Of a stretch of DNA of 64,000 nt, positions 17,367 through 25,984 are shown in pieces. A model generated the notes under the pieces. It saw only the letters and a program-made list of their open reading frames with translations, was not told the origin of the DNA and searched no databases. Source of the DNA: Deltaproteobacteria bacterium (GTDB lineage Bacteria; Desulfobacterota; Desulfuromonadia; Geobacterales; Geobacteraceae); contig SBEG01000007.1 of assembly GCA_009668975.1 (NCBI GenBank), positions 1-64,000 of the forward strand, given 5' to 3'. Position numbers and translations under genes: made by a program. Each line of letters opens with the position of its first letter. The first letter of the stretch is position 1.

Positions 17367-18527
17367 ATGATGGAAGATTTGTCAAAATACAAAGGCAAGG
17401 AACAAGGCTATTTCAAACACTGTCTCCTTGAGGCGTACCTGGAACGCCTGTTCATGATCGTCGGCAAGTTCCACAACACCATATGCTACGTAGATTGCTT
17501 TGCTGGTCCCTGGCAGTCAAACAGTGACGATCTAGAAGACACATCCATAGCTGTTTCTCTCAATATTATTCGCAAGTGTCGCGATGGGCTAAAGCTCATG
17601 GACAGGGATGTGCACTTCAGAGCTCTATTTGTCGAAGAGAAGAAGAAGTCTTTCCGAGTACTTGATAGTTACCTAAACGGTCGAAGGGATGACGGCATCG
17701 AGACGCAAGCGAAGCATGGAGAATTTCATAAACTGATTCCTGAGATTCTCGATTGGTGCAAGACTGACAGTTTCGTTTTTTTCTTCGTCGATCCGACAGG
17801 GTGGAAGGATGCTATCGAACTGTCAACCCTTGCGCCACTTCTCGAACGTCCAAATTCGGAACTGCTCATCAACTTCATGTACGATTTTCTCTCCCGGACA
17901 GCACCCCAGGAGGTCTTTCGGGATGACATGGAGCGAATATTCGGCATTGTTCCGGATACCGAACTGATGGAACCGGCAGAACGCGAAGCACACCTGCTGT
18001 CGCTTTATCGAAACAATCTCAAGCGAGTGACTCCTGCAGGCCGAGAGAAGCCACGAACAGCCTATGTCAAGGTTCTGAAACCAACCGAAGACCGTACTCT
18101 CTACCACTTGGTCTACCTCACTGGCCACCCCAAGGGGATCGTCGTATTCATGGAAGCATCCGACAAACTGGACCTCGTTCAGAAGAAGGCTCGGGCCTTG
18201 GCGAAGCAGGACAAACGAGTGGCGAAGACAAAACAATTTGAACTTTTCTCGGCTGACGAGCATCTTAAAGACGAACGATCCGAGACTAACCTGGACGAAG
18301 TCAAAGCTTACTGGCTGAGTCACCTGACAACTAAGCCAAAGTGTTTCGGGGGCAGAGAGTTCGCCGACATGCTTGAGGAGACGGATTGGCTACCAAGTGA
18401 ATTCCAGAAGGCCTTTGCGGAGCTGGTGAAAGAAGGTAAGGTGCAGAATCTGGATGCAAAGCGTGCAAGGCCGGTCAAAGCTGTCAACTTCGATAAGAAT
18501 GAAGCGCTAGTGAGGTTGCAACAATGA
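17367..18527 (+). CDS. tcmP: TcmP, three-Cys-motif partner protein (methyltransferase-like fold)
   Basis: The protein is 386 residues; a second ATG at 17370 fits the AAGGTG ribosome site better. It begins Lys-Tyr-Lys-Gly-Lys, as expected for the TcmP family. Residues 41-49 (Tyr-Val-Asp-Cys-Phe-Ala-Gly-Pro-Trp) resemble motif I of SAM-dependent methyltransferases, and 137-146 (Phe-Phe-Phe-Val-Asp-Pro-Thr-Gly-Trp) resemble motif IV. The C-terminal 80 residues look like a winged helix. TcmP family members occur beside a three-Cys-motif (Gp37/Gp68) protein; here that gene overlaps by 4 bp. Modification of a nucleic acid or of the partner is plausible but not shown. Confidence 0.85.
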   Translation: MMEDLSKYKGKEQGYFKHCLLEAYLERLFMIVGKFHNTICYVDCFAGPWQSNSDDLEDTSIAVSLNIIRKCRDGLKLMDRDVHFRALFVEEKKKSFRVLDSYLNGRRDDGIETQAKHGEFHKLIPEILDWCKTDSFVFFFVDPTGWKDAIELSTLAPLLERPNSELLINFMYDFLSRTAPQEVFRDDMERIFGIVPDTELMEPAEREAHLLSLYRNNLKRVTPAGREKPRTAYVKVLKPTEDRTLYHLVYLTGHPKGIVVFMEASDKLDLVQKKARALAKQDKRVAKTKQFELFSADEHLKDERSETNLDEVKAYWLSHLTTKPKCFGGREFADMLEETDWLPSEFQKAFAELVKEGKVQNLDAKRARPVKAVNFDKNEALVRLQQ

Positions 18528-19285
18528 GTACCCAGACACGTATAGAGTGGACCGAGCAAACCTGGAACCCCGCTGTGGGGTGCAGCAAGGTGTCACCCGG
18601 CTGCGCCAACTGCTACGCCGAAGCCATGGCCAAACGTCTAAAGGCTATGGGGGTCAATGGATACGAAAACGGCTTTGCTCTGACCCTGCTACCGCATCGG
18701 CTAGAGGAACCTCTCAAGCGAAAAAAGCCGACGATCTACTTCGTCAACTCCATGAGCGACCTGTTCCACCAAGAGATTCCCGACGACTACATCCGACAGG
18801 TGTTTGACGTGATTCGTCGTACTCCTCAGCACACCTTCCAGGTGCTTACCAAGCGGGCGGAGAGAATGGCCTACTTCTTTCGGGACCACGAAGCGCCGTG
18901 CAATGCTTGGCTTGGGGTGACGGTCGAGAACCAGCAGCATGGCATTCCCCGGCTCGACTGGCTCCGGCAGATACCGGCACACATCCGGTTTGCTTCCGTG
19001 GAACCACTGCTGGAAGACTTGGGCACGCTGAACCTAAACGGCATCCACTGGGTCATCGTCGGCGGCGAATCCGGACCCAAGGCCCGGCCCATGCAGCAAG
19101 AGTGGGTGCTGAATATCAAGCGCCAGTGCGAAGAGCAGCACTCCGCGTTTTTCTTCAAGCAGTGGGGAGGCTGGGGAGCCGATGGCACCAAGCGGGCCAA
19201 GAAGCAGAACGGGCGACTCCTGCAGGGAAGGACATGGGATGCTACGCCGCATATGCAACAACAGCAAGCAAGACAGCACTTTTGA
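18524..19285 (+). CDS. Phage Gp37/Gp68 (DUF5131) three-cysteine protein
   Basis: The protein is 253 residues. Residues 20-30 carry Cys20, Cys27 and Cys30 in Cys-x3-Ser-Pro-Gly-Cys-x2-Cys-Tyr, the three-Cys motif that names its partner. The motif and the later strand order (Phe-Gln-Val-Leu-Thr-Lys-Arg, Gly-Val-Thr-Val-Glu, Phe-Ala-Ser-Val-Glu-Pro-Leu, Val-Ile-Val-Gly-Gly-Glu-Ser) recall a radical-SAM-like barrel, though radical SAM enzymes use Cys-x3-Cys-x2-Cys. Homologues occur in mycobacteriophages and in bacterial islands. The start overlaps the tcmP stop (ATGA), and the next gene follows after 15 bp. An iron-sulfur cofactor is inferred, not shown. Confidence 0.85.
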   Translation: MSTQTRIEWTEQTWNPAVGCSKVSPGCANCYAEAMAKRLKAMGVNGYENGFALTLLPHRLEEPLKRKKPTIYFVNSMSDLFHQEIPDDYIRQVFDVIRRTPQHTFQVLTKRAERMAYFFRDHEAPCNAWLGVTVENQQHGIPRLDWLRQIPAHIRFASVEPLLEDLGTLNLNGIHWVIVGGESGPKARPMQQEWVLNIKRQCEEQHSAFFFKQWGGWGADGTKRAKKQNGRLLQGRTWDATPHMQQQQARQHF

Positions 19286-19300
19286 GGACTACTATCTCGC

Positions 19301-22300
19301 ATGAGCCATCATGAGTCCGAACCGAACATTCTGAAACAGCGTGTTCGTGATCTTTACCGATTCCTGCGCGAAGCGAATCAACTTCGTTTCCGTCCGGTCC
19401 GTAGGCTTGCCGACCAGCCGCGGTCTATCGATCTCTTTTCTCTTCCAAAGCATCCGTGCATCCAAATAAATCGCCCAATGCCGACTGTAGACGGTTCGGA
19501 AGTGCCCGATAAACTCGTAAGCGTCCGGCGTCCTAACATAACCCGTTGCATGCAACCGCCACCCGAGGTGCTCGAGTGGCTTGTCGCCGGGTGGGACAAC
19601 CCATCGAAGGCTGCCGAAATCGTCCCGAGCATGAATATCGTAGACGCGGACGGTGAACCCATCACCCTAAGATTTGAGGACGACGGTCATCGTGTTGCGC
19701 TGTATCGCGAGTGGTTGAAGCTCAGGGACGCATGGGCTGCCCCGGAAGTCCTCGCGCGATCGGCTATGGCGACGTTCGAGGCGATCTACGAGTTCCACGC
19801 CGCTCTCGAGAAGGAAGCCGAGACGCTGGAACTGCTGATCGCAGACGGCCATCTTTCGTGGAAGGCCACGTCGAACCAGGACGGGGTGGTTGACATCAAT
19901 CACCCCATCCTCCTGAAGCGTGTAGAGCTACGCTTCGATCCGAACAAGCCGGAGTTCACCGTTCACGAAACCGACCGGGAGCCCGAGCTGTACGGCGGGC
20001 TGTTCGTTGACCTCGTCGGCATCTCCGCTGGCGCAATCAAGTCTCGCGGGAACGAGCTTGCCGCATCGGGATACCACCCACTTGGATGGGAGGATGTTGA
20101 TGCGTTCCTGAAGGCTTTCATCCAAACTGTTTCCCCACTCAAAGGAGAATATGTCGAGCAGCCTGCACCGCTGTCTGATACACCGCGTCTCTGGCGCTCG
20201 CCTGTCCTACTCATGCGAAAACGCGTCAGTGGCATAGCACACGCGATAGATGCGATAATCGAGGATATTGAACAGCAAGAGGTATTCCCGCCGGCTCTCG
20301 GATTAATTACCGGCACCGGTGACGGCGAGTGGACAGGCGGTGGATTTGGCGGCCCAGAGTCCGCTGCATCACCTAGTTGTAGCAGCCACGATATCATTGA
20401 CGATATCCTCCTTGCGCGCGAGGCAAATGAGGAGCAGCTTCAGATCATAAGGCGGCTTACCAGGTCAGGGTCGGTCATAGTGCAGGGTCCACCTGGTACC
20501 GGGAAGACACACACCATCGGGAACATCATCGGGCACCTACTTGCAAACGGCAAATCGGTGCTCGTCACGAGCCACACGACGAAGGCGTTGCGCGTCCTGC
20601 GCGATAAGGTGCCGAAGGAACTACAGCCTCTATGCGTCTCCGTCCTTGGCAGCGATGCCGATGCGAGGAAGCAGCTCGAATCGGCGATAGCGTCGATAAC
20701 TGAGCGGCTGACACAGGGCGATGCCTTGGGGCTCCTGAAGCGTGCCGAAGGGATGCTAGCGGAGCGGGTGAAGCTGATTGCGAAGACCCGCCAACTCGGC
20801 GCGCACCGCCGCAAGGCTCTCGAGAACGAATACCGGCCGCTCATTGTCCACGAGCGTGAGTTCGCCCCGTCCGACGCGGCTCGGCATGTCGCACAGTATC
20901 GTCCTACCTGCAGCTGGATTCCGTCGCCGGTCAGACTAGGTATACCAATGCCACTCTCTGGCGAAGAGCTGATTAGGCTCTATGCCCTGACGAAGATGTT
21001 TTCCATTGAAGACGAACAGGATGCGAACCTCCCGATCCCGAACCTCTCGGCGCTCCCCTCAGAACGCCAGTTCGAGGTGATGGTCGATGAATACCAGTCG
21101 CTAACGACTACCGACCTGACTTTCGGGCAGGAGAAGTGGACCGGAACCGGTAACGGGAGCGAAGCTATCGCAGAACTCGCTACGGAGCTTGCAATGGAGT
21201 TCTCGAATGAGTACCGGCAGCAGCAATGGCGTCCGTACGCCATCGTAGCCGGCATCCACGGCGGCACCGTCCGCGACGTTTGGGAACGAGTCATCGTCAA
21301 GATAGAGGAAGCCTGCGAGGCCGCAGCGTGTCATGCGATGGTGCTGCACCATCGGCCGACGTTGTCCCAGAATATCCCATTGGCCCGCCAGAAACAGATC
21401 GCGAATTCCATCATCACTCACCTTGAGGGCGGTGGTGGGCTTGGGATGCTCCACCTTGTGTTCAAGTCTGAGTGGAAAGGCTTCATCAAAGCATCTTCTG
21501 TAGCATCAGGGACGCCTAACCACAAAGACCATTTCGACGCGCTCTACAAGCTCGCCCACCTTGAGGAGGTGAGGCTTGAGCTAGGTGCCATTTGGGACGG
21601 TGTGATAGGCCAGACAGCCGGAATTTCGTTCGGGAGCCTCGGTTATTCGCCGGAGCAGGCATGTCGAGCGCTCATCCCGGAGATACGGCGCTGCCTGGAT
21701 TGGCACAAGAACTCCTGGCTGCCCCTTGTTGCGAGACTGAAGGCTGAGGGCTTCAAATATGACGACATCGCTGCGGTCCAGCCACGTGAGGCGTCGTCGG
21801 TCGCTGAGTACCTGCTGATTGAGCGGCTCGCTGTCGAAATCATCCCGCAACTGCTCGAGAAGGAAGGAGCCCGCAGGCGCCTGGTGGAGTGCGAGAGGGC
21901 TTTCAAGGCAATCGAAGAATTATCGATAAAGGCGGAACGAGAGAATCCAGACAGAGGCTGTATCGGTCGCATCCTGGTGGCCGTACGATACCGGAACAAA
22001 GAGGGGTATGCCGCAGCTCTCGCTTATTCGCGGCACATCATGTCGATCAAACCGCTCGTTGATGAACGCGGGAAGCTGCTCGAGAAGCTGCGGCCAGTTG
22101 CGCCGGGGTGGGCCGAGCAGGTAGCGGCCCGCATTGTTCCCCACGATGAGGTGACGATGCCGGGCGATCATTCGGCCGCGTGGGTTTGGCGGCAACTTCA
22201 CGACGAGCTTGCGGATCGGGACAAGCTCGACGTGCAGGAACTTCAGGTGCAGATTGATAAGACGCGCTTGACACTACGCGAACTGACGACAGCGCTTATC

Positions 22301-24097
22301 GATTCACTCGCGTGGGGCAAGCAGATGCTTCGTCTGCAGAACAACAACGCAGTCAGACAAGCACTTGTTGGGTGGCTCGACACGGCCAAACGGCTTATTT
22401 CGACGCGTAGAGTCGACCGTCGCCAGCAGTTGCTCATCGAGTCTCGCAAATTGATGAAGCTCTGCGCGAAGGCAGTCCCCGTATGGGTCATGCCAATATC
22501 AGTCATGGCTGAGTCTTTCGACCCGAAAACGACCCGCTTCGACGTCGTCATTATCGATGAAGCGTCGCAAGCCGACCTGAACGCGCTCATTCCGCTCTAC
22601 ATGGCAAAGCAGATTGTCATCGTCGGCGACCACGAGCAAGTAACCCCGCTCGGTGTCGGCAAAGACCAAGGGATGCTTGAGAATCTACGGAAGCAGATAC
22701 TTCAGGAGATCCCGAACGGCCATCTCTACGACAACATGTCGTCGATTTACGACATAGGTCGCCAGTCGTTCGGCGATGCGATCAGGCTCGCCGAGCACTT
22801 CCGCTGCGTGCCAGAAATCATTGCATTCAGCAATCAGCTGTCGTACGAGGGTAGTATACGCCCACTACGCGAGACAAACTCGTCGCACTTGAAGCCGGCA
22901 TGCGTCACATACCGCGTCGATGGTGTAAGGGAGGGCAAGGTCAACCCAGTAGAGGCTAATGCCATCGTCGGCTTCATCGAAGCGATGATAAAGCATCCAG
23001 CCTATGCCGGCAAGACGATAGGTGTGATTTCGATGCTCGGAGACGAGCAGGCGATCCAGATTGAGTCGATGATCCTTAAGCGTATCCCAAGCATCGAGAT
23101 TGAGACTCGTCGGATACAAGCGGGGAGCTCAGCGCAGTTTCAGGGCGACGAGCGTGACGTCATGCTGCTGTCTTTCATCGATAGCCAGGGTGACGAGAAG
23201 GACGGTTTCCTGCGGGCACAAGGCGAGGGTGCCTTCGAGCTTATGAAAAAACGCTTCAACGTTGCAACTAGCCGCGCTCGAGACCAGCTGTGGGCGTTCT
23301 ACTCGTTTGACCCCGAGCGGCATCTTCGTCCTGGAGATATGCGGCTTAAGCTCCTTGAGCACATGAAGAACCCGTGGGCCGCCGTAGAGGCATACAGCAA
23401 TGAGGAGAAAAAGGCTGACAGTGATTTCGAACGACAGGTCATGAAACGCTTGATTGACGCCGGGTACCGAGTCAAGGCACAGTGGCAGGTCGGCTATTAC
23501 CGCATTGACCTAGTAGTCGAAGGAGATGGGAAGCGGCTCGCCATAGAATGCGACGGTGACAGGTATCATCCGCTCGAGAAACTAGAAGATGACCTCGCCC
23601 GTCAGACCGTGCTTGAGCGCCTAGGCTGGCAGTTCGTCCGTATCCGTGGCAGCGCGTTCTACCGCTCCCCGTATGATGCGATGAAACCAGTTTTTGAACG
23701 CCTTGAGGAACTTGGAATTCCGCCAGTGGGACAGGACGCGGAGGAACGTCGTGACGACCGCACGCTCATCTACGAGCTCGAGGAGATTGTCTATGAAAAT
23801 TCACTATCAGATGAAGACCCGATAGACATCAACGCTGAGCCGCATCAGTCAGAATCTAAATCATCGGAGGGGCCACAAGAATCCGACCAGAAGGTGCATT
23901 CAGAGTTGAGTCTTGTAGACATATTGCGTGCTATTGGAGGTAGAGTCCATATTGATGATCTTCTAAGGCGATGGAGTTTAGTCCGCGGTTACAAGAGAAT
24001 CGGCAAGAATATCCGTGAGGCATTTGATACTGAACTGAGGGTGCAAGAGCTCAAGCGTACCATCGTCGTCTCTGATAACATTGTAAGACTACTATAG
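19301..24097 (+). CDS. SF1 helicase with C-terminal MTES_1575/Vsr-like PD-(D/E)XK nuclease
   Basis: The protein is 1598 residues. Residues 1-380 are an N-terminal domain of unknown fold. Walker A (Gly-Pro-Pro-Gly-Thr-Gly-Lys-Thr) lies near 397-404. A long insertion follows, then motif II Ile-Ile-Asp-Glu-Ala-Ser-Gln near 1085, a Gly-Asp-His-Glu-Gln motif and a C-terminal RecA lobe with Thr-Ser-Arg-Ala-Arg. Around 1374-1450 is a nuclease: Phe-Glu-Arg-Gln, Arg-Ile-Asp-Leu-Val-Val and Ile-Glu-Cys-Asp-Gly-Asp-x-Tyr-His. The last 60 residues resemble the winged-helix-like end seen in DUF3320 proteins. It is the likely effector of the TcmP unit. Confidence 0.88.
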   Translation: MSHHESEPNILKQRVRDLYRFLREANQLRFRPVRRLADQPRSIDLFSLPKHPCIQINRPMPTVDGSEVPDKLVSVRRPNITRCMQPPPEVLEWLVAGWDNPSKAAEIVPSMNIVDADGEPITLRFEDDGHRVALYREWLKLRDAWAAPEVLARSAMATFEAIYEFHAALEKEAETLELLIADGHLSWKATSNQDGVVDINHPILLKRVELRFDPNKPEFTVHETDREPELYGGLFVDLVGISAGAIKSRGNELAASGYHPLGWEDVDAFLKAFIQTVSPLKGEYVEQPAPLSDTPRLWRSPVLLMRKRVSGIAHAIDAIIEDIEQQEVFPPALGLITGTGDGEWTGGGFGGPESAASPSCSSHDIIDDILLAREANEEQLQIIRRLTRSGSVIVQGPPGTGKTHTIGNIIGHLLANGKSVLVTSHTTKALRVLRDKVPKELQPLCVSVLGSDADARKQLESAIASITERLTQGDALGLLKRAEGMLAERVKLIAKTRQLGAHRRKALENEYRPLIVHEREFAPSDAARHVAQYRPTCSWIPSPVRLGIPMPLSGEELIRLYALTKMFSIEDEQDANLPIPNLSALPSERQFEVMVDEYQSLTTTDLTFGQEKWTGTGNGSEAIAELATELAMEFSNEYRQQQWRPYAIVAGIHGGTVRDVWERVIVKIEEACEAAACHAMVLHHRPTLSQNIPLARQKQIANSIITHLEGGGGLGMLHLVFKSEWKGFIKASSVASGTPNHKDHFDALYKLAHLEEVRLELGAIWDGVIGQTAGISFGSLGYSPEQACRALIPEIRRCLDWHKNSWLPLVARLKAEGFKYDDIAAVQPREASSVAEYLLIERLAVEIIPQLLEKEGARRRLVECERAFKAIEELSIKAERENPDRGCIGRILVAVRYRNKEGYAAALAYSRHIMSIKPLVDERGKLLEKLRPVAPGWAEQVAARIVPHDEVTMPGDHSAAWVWRQLHDELADRDKLDVQELQVQIDKTRLTLRELTTALIDSLAWGKQMLRLQNNNAVRQALVGWLDTAKRLISTRRVDRRQQLLIESRKLMKLCAKAVPVWVMPISVMAESFDPKTTRFDVVIIDEASQADLNALIPLYMAKQIVIVGDHEQVTPLGVGKDQGMLENLRKQILQEIPNGHLYDNMSSIYDIGRQSFGDAIRLAEHFRCVPEIIAFSNQLSYEGSIRPLRETNSSHLKPACVTYRVDGVREGKVNPVEANAIVGFIEAMIKHPAYAGKTIGVISMLGDEQAIQIESMILKRIPSIEIETRRIQAGSSAQFQGDERDVMLLSFIDSQGDEKDGFLRAQGEGAFELMKKRFNVATSRARDQLWAFYSFDPERHLRPGDMRLKLLEHMKNPWAAVEAYSNEEKKADSDFERQVMKRLIDAGYRVKAQWQVGYYRIDLVVEGDGKRLAIECDGDRYHPLEKLEDDLARQTVLERLGWQFVRIRGSAFYRSPYDAMKPVFERLEELGIPPVGQDAEERRDDRTLIYELEEIVYENSLSDEDPIDINAEPHQSESKSSEGPQESDQKVHSELSLVDILRAIGGRVHIDDLLRRWSLVRGYKRIGKNIREAFDTELRVQELKRTIVVSDNIVRLL

Positions 24098-24245
24098 CTC
24101 GACGCGTTTCAACAGCATGCAGTGCTGGATGTGGTGGCTTAGAAACAGAAGGCAATTTAAGAGGCTGAATCTTACAAGTAAAAGGCCATCAAGAAGGAGC
24201 GGTGTCCAGTGGTCGAACAAGACCTAGGAACTGAAGAAGGCCTAA

Positions 24246-24365
24246 CCGACCAACGCTAGGGCAGAAGAAGACAAACGGACACCTGCACAGTTGCTGGACT
24301 TCATCGAGGCCAAGGGGCTTGAGATTGCCGAGGCGCTGGTGGGGCTTCGGGAAAGCAGAACGTAA
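24246..24365 (+). pseudogene. Possible remnant of a type I restriction methylase (HsdM) C-terminus
   Basis: Between two stops the frame reads 39 residues. The core, Arg-Thr-Pro-Ala-Gln-Leu-Leu-Asp-Phe-Ile-Glu-Ala then Glu-Ile-Ala-Glu-Ala-Leu-Val-Gly-Leu-Arg, is the kind of helical tail found at the end of many HsdM proteins. There is no start and no upstream domain. The length is too short for certainty. Confidence 0.35.
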
Positions 24366-24544
24366 GCACAGAGCGACGGTCAGGAAATCGTCTTTCCCGT
24401 CGTTCCGTGCCTGGTGTACGGTGGGGTGCGGGGTTTTCCCAATGTCGACAACAGATTGCCCGCTCCCGCTACTTTCCCGCTTGCCCTGATGGGGTTTAGG
24501 GCTGGGTTACGCCGGCTCATACCCGGTTGTTCATCACATAAGAG

Positions 24545-24583
24545 GATCGGGGGCAGGAGCACTGGCATCTCCTACCCCCGATC
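24545..24583. terminator. Long imperfect hairpin, probable terminator of the orphan minus-strand gene
   Basis: GATCGGGGGCAGGAG (24545-24559) and CTCCTACCCCCGATC (24569-24583) pair over 15 bp with one mismatch and a 9-base loop. It lies 35 bp past the stop of the minus-strand gene at 24619. The following T-run is poor. Confidence 0.55.
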
Positions 24584-24618
24584 TTACTCAGGCGATGACA
24601 CTGTCATGCCAATTCGTT

Positions 24619-25053
24619 TTACGATTGAGCCTGCCTTAGCTGACTCCAGTGCTTTCGCACAGCGGTTGTCCAGCCATCCTCAAACTTTCGCAGATTATGA
24701 CCAGGTACCCGCGTAATTTTATACTTGCCGATTTTGATGTTCGGATCGTTGCCCTGGTAACATTGTGACTCTGCGACCAAGTTACGGAAAAACCCTCGCA
24801 CCTCCGGATCTGAAGCGCACTCGGACGGAGGAGTGACTTTCAGATCCCCAATGTACGATTGGCCGGTGCTTTCCCACTGGATGCACCTTCTAATATGCTG
24901 CTCAATCAGTTCGTTGGTTGTCATGCGCTCAGCAGCGTTGCGTAAGGAAGTCGCTCTTGCTGTTTTTGCCCACTGCTTCCCTTCATACTCTCCTGCTTCC
25001 CACGGAGTACTCGGAATCCAGATTTTCCCATTCAGATTGTAGAATGGAACCAT
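24619..25053 (-). CDS. Orphan hypothetical protein (144 aa)
   Basis: The start ATG at 25053 (GTG 25056 is also possible) lies inside the left arm of a perfect 36-bp palindrome, and no ribosome site is visible. The product is Trp-rich and basic, with a helical middle (Asn-Glu-Leu-Ile-Glu-Gln-His-Ile-Arg-Arg-Cys) and a C-terminal segment Lys-Tyr-Lys-Ile-Thr-Arg-Val-Pro-Gly. No family is recognised. It replaces what should be the upstream part of an SRAP gene, so it arrived with an insertion. Its reality rests on frame length and the hairpin after its stop. Confidence 0.45.
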   Translation of the reverse strand: MVPFYNLNGKIWIPSTPWEAGEYEGKQWAKTARATSLRNAAERMTTNELIEQHIRRCIQWESTGQSYIGDLKVTPPSECASDPEVRGFFRNLVAESQCYQGNDPNIKIGKYKITRVPGHNLRKFEDGWTTAVRKHWSQLRQAQS

Positions 25054-25087
25054 CACCGGTTATGTTGAGCTCAACATAACCGGTGAT
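25052..25087. repeat. Perfect 36-bp palindrome
   Basis: The sequence from 25052 to 25087 is fully self-complementary, centred on GAGCTC. Each arm contains AACATAACCGGTGAT or its complement. It covers the start of the orphan gene and the first codons of the SRAP remnant, so it lies exactly on the breakpoint between foreign and backbone DNA. Confidence 0.95.
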
Positions 25088-25268
25088 ACTCCACCTGACC
25101 GAATATGATCTCTGGTTGGACCGGTCGGTGAACAACCCGCAAAAGCTTCAGCGACTTTACCAGCCATACCCGGCAGAGCTGTTACAGGAATGGGAAGTCT
25201 CCACAGTAGTCAACAACGCGTGTCACGAAACCCCGGAAACCATAGCCCCTATCCAAGCTCAGTCATGA
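25083..25268 (+). pseudogene. C-terminal stump of an SRAP (SOS response-associated peptidase, YedK-like) gene
   Basis: The 61 codons match the end of SRAP proteins: Ile-Leu-x3-Glu-Tyr-Asp-Leu-Trp-Leu-Asp, then Tyr-Pro-Ala-Glu-Leu-Leu and finally Val-Ser-x-Val-Val-Asn-Asn-x3-Glu-x-Pro-Glu. Intact SRAP proteins have about 200-230 residues and a catalytic Cys at position 2, so roughly three quarters is missing. The breakpoint coincides with the 36-bp palindrome. SRAP proteins shield abasic sites in single-stranded DNA; this copy cannot function. Confidence 0.75.
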
Positions 25269-25293
25269 TGGATTATTCTTACTATACTATTCT

Positions 25294-25587
25294 TTAGAGG
25301 TGAGAACGTCTATCCCCGTTGATTTCCTGCTTGAGGAGGATACTTGGTTTGAAGGTGAGAATCTTGCGGGCAGTAATGGTGAGAGATTCGCCGGTCTGAG
25401 GATTACGCCCGGTCCGGTCGTGCTTCTGGTGGACAACGAACTTGCCGAAGCCGGAGACTTTAATTTCCTCCCCGGAGGCCAAGGTTTCCTTAATGATGTC
25501 CAGAACGGACTCCACGATCTCCACGGCTGCCTTTTTCGGGAAGCCGCTGGTAACTCGGACGGTTTCTATCAGATCTGCTTTGGTCAT
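25294..25587 (-). CDS. IHF alpha-like DNA-bending protein
   Basis: The protein is 97 residues of the HU/IHF family: Met-Thr-Lys-Ala-Asp-Leu-Ile at the N-terminus, a helical dimerisation half, and the beta-arm region with Gly-Phe-Gly-Lys-Phe and the signature Gly-Arg-Asn-Pro-Gln-Thr-Gly-Glu. Such proteins bend DNA and assist recombination, replication and sigma-54 promoters. It lies 94 bp downstream of the HU gene on the same strand. Subunit assignment (alpha against HU) is by overall style only. Confidence 0.85.
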   Translation of the reverse strand: MTKADLIETVRVTSGFPKKAAVEIVESVLDIIKETLASGEEIKVSGFGKFVVHQKHDRTGRNPQTGESLTITARKILTFKPSILLKQEINGDRRSHL

Positions 25588-25629
25588 GGCAGGTTTTTAT
25601 CACAATTGAAGGGGTGAATGCAAGGGATC

Positions 25630-25675
25630 CCGAGAAAGGCCTGATACAAACAATGGGCCTTTCTCGGATTTTTAT
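25630..25675 (+). terminator. Intrinsic terminator-like hairpin between the IHF and HU genes
   Basis: CCGAGAAAGGCC (25630-25641) and GGCCTTTCTCGG (25656-25667) form a perfect 12-bp stem followed by ATTTTTAT on the plus strand. Both flanking genes are on the minus strand. The T-run fits plus-strand termination, but the stem could also attenuate read-through from the HU gene. Confidence 0.65.
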
Positions 25676-25681
25676 AGGACC

Positions 25682-25984
25682 CTATTTCTTTTTGGCGATC
25701 TTCTTTTTCTGCGGCTGCACCGCTTCCTGAAGAGTTTTCCCCACCTTAAACTTCACAGCCTTCTTCGCGGGAATCTTTATTTCAGCGCCAGTCTGCGGGT
25801 TCCGTCCAATTCTGGCGGCTTTTTCGCTCACCGTAAAGGTCCCAAACCCGACAAAAGATATTTTGTCTCCATCTTTCAGGGCCTCGACAATGCTGTCCAA
25901 AAAAATTGTCGCCACTTTTTCTGCCTGTACTTTTGTGAGTTCAGCTCCTTCAGCAATTTTCCCAACTATTTCCGCCTTTGTCAT
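25682..25984 (-). CDS. HU-family DNA-binding protein with a lysine-rich tail
   Basis: The protein is 100 residues, with an AGGAGG ribosome site before ATG 25984. It has the canonical HU core: Met-Thr-Lys-Ala-Glu-Ile-Val, Val-Gly-Phe-Gly-Thr-Phe and Gly-Arg-Asn-Pro-Gln-Thr-Gly. The C-terminal extension after residue 90, Gln-Pro-Gln-Lys-Lys-Lys-Ile-Ala-Lys-Lys-Lys, is beyond the usual 90-residue HU length and should raise non-specific DNA affinity. It acts as a nucleoid-associated dimer. Confidence 0.9.
   Translation of the reverse strand: MTKAEIVGKIAEGAELTKVQAEKVATIFLDSIVEALKDGDKISFVGFGTFTVSEKAARIGRNPQTGAEIKIPAKKAVKFKVGKTLQEAVQPQKKKIAKKK

Larger units (their letters stand above)
24098..24618. 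other. Degraded region after the helicase-nuclease gene
   Basis: No intact gene is visible. The region holds a short frame resembling the C-terminus of HsdM (24246-24365) and a long imperfect hairpin (24545-24583). Other short frames lack ribosome sites. Confidence 0.5.
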
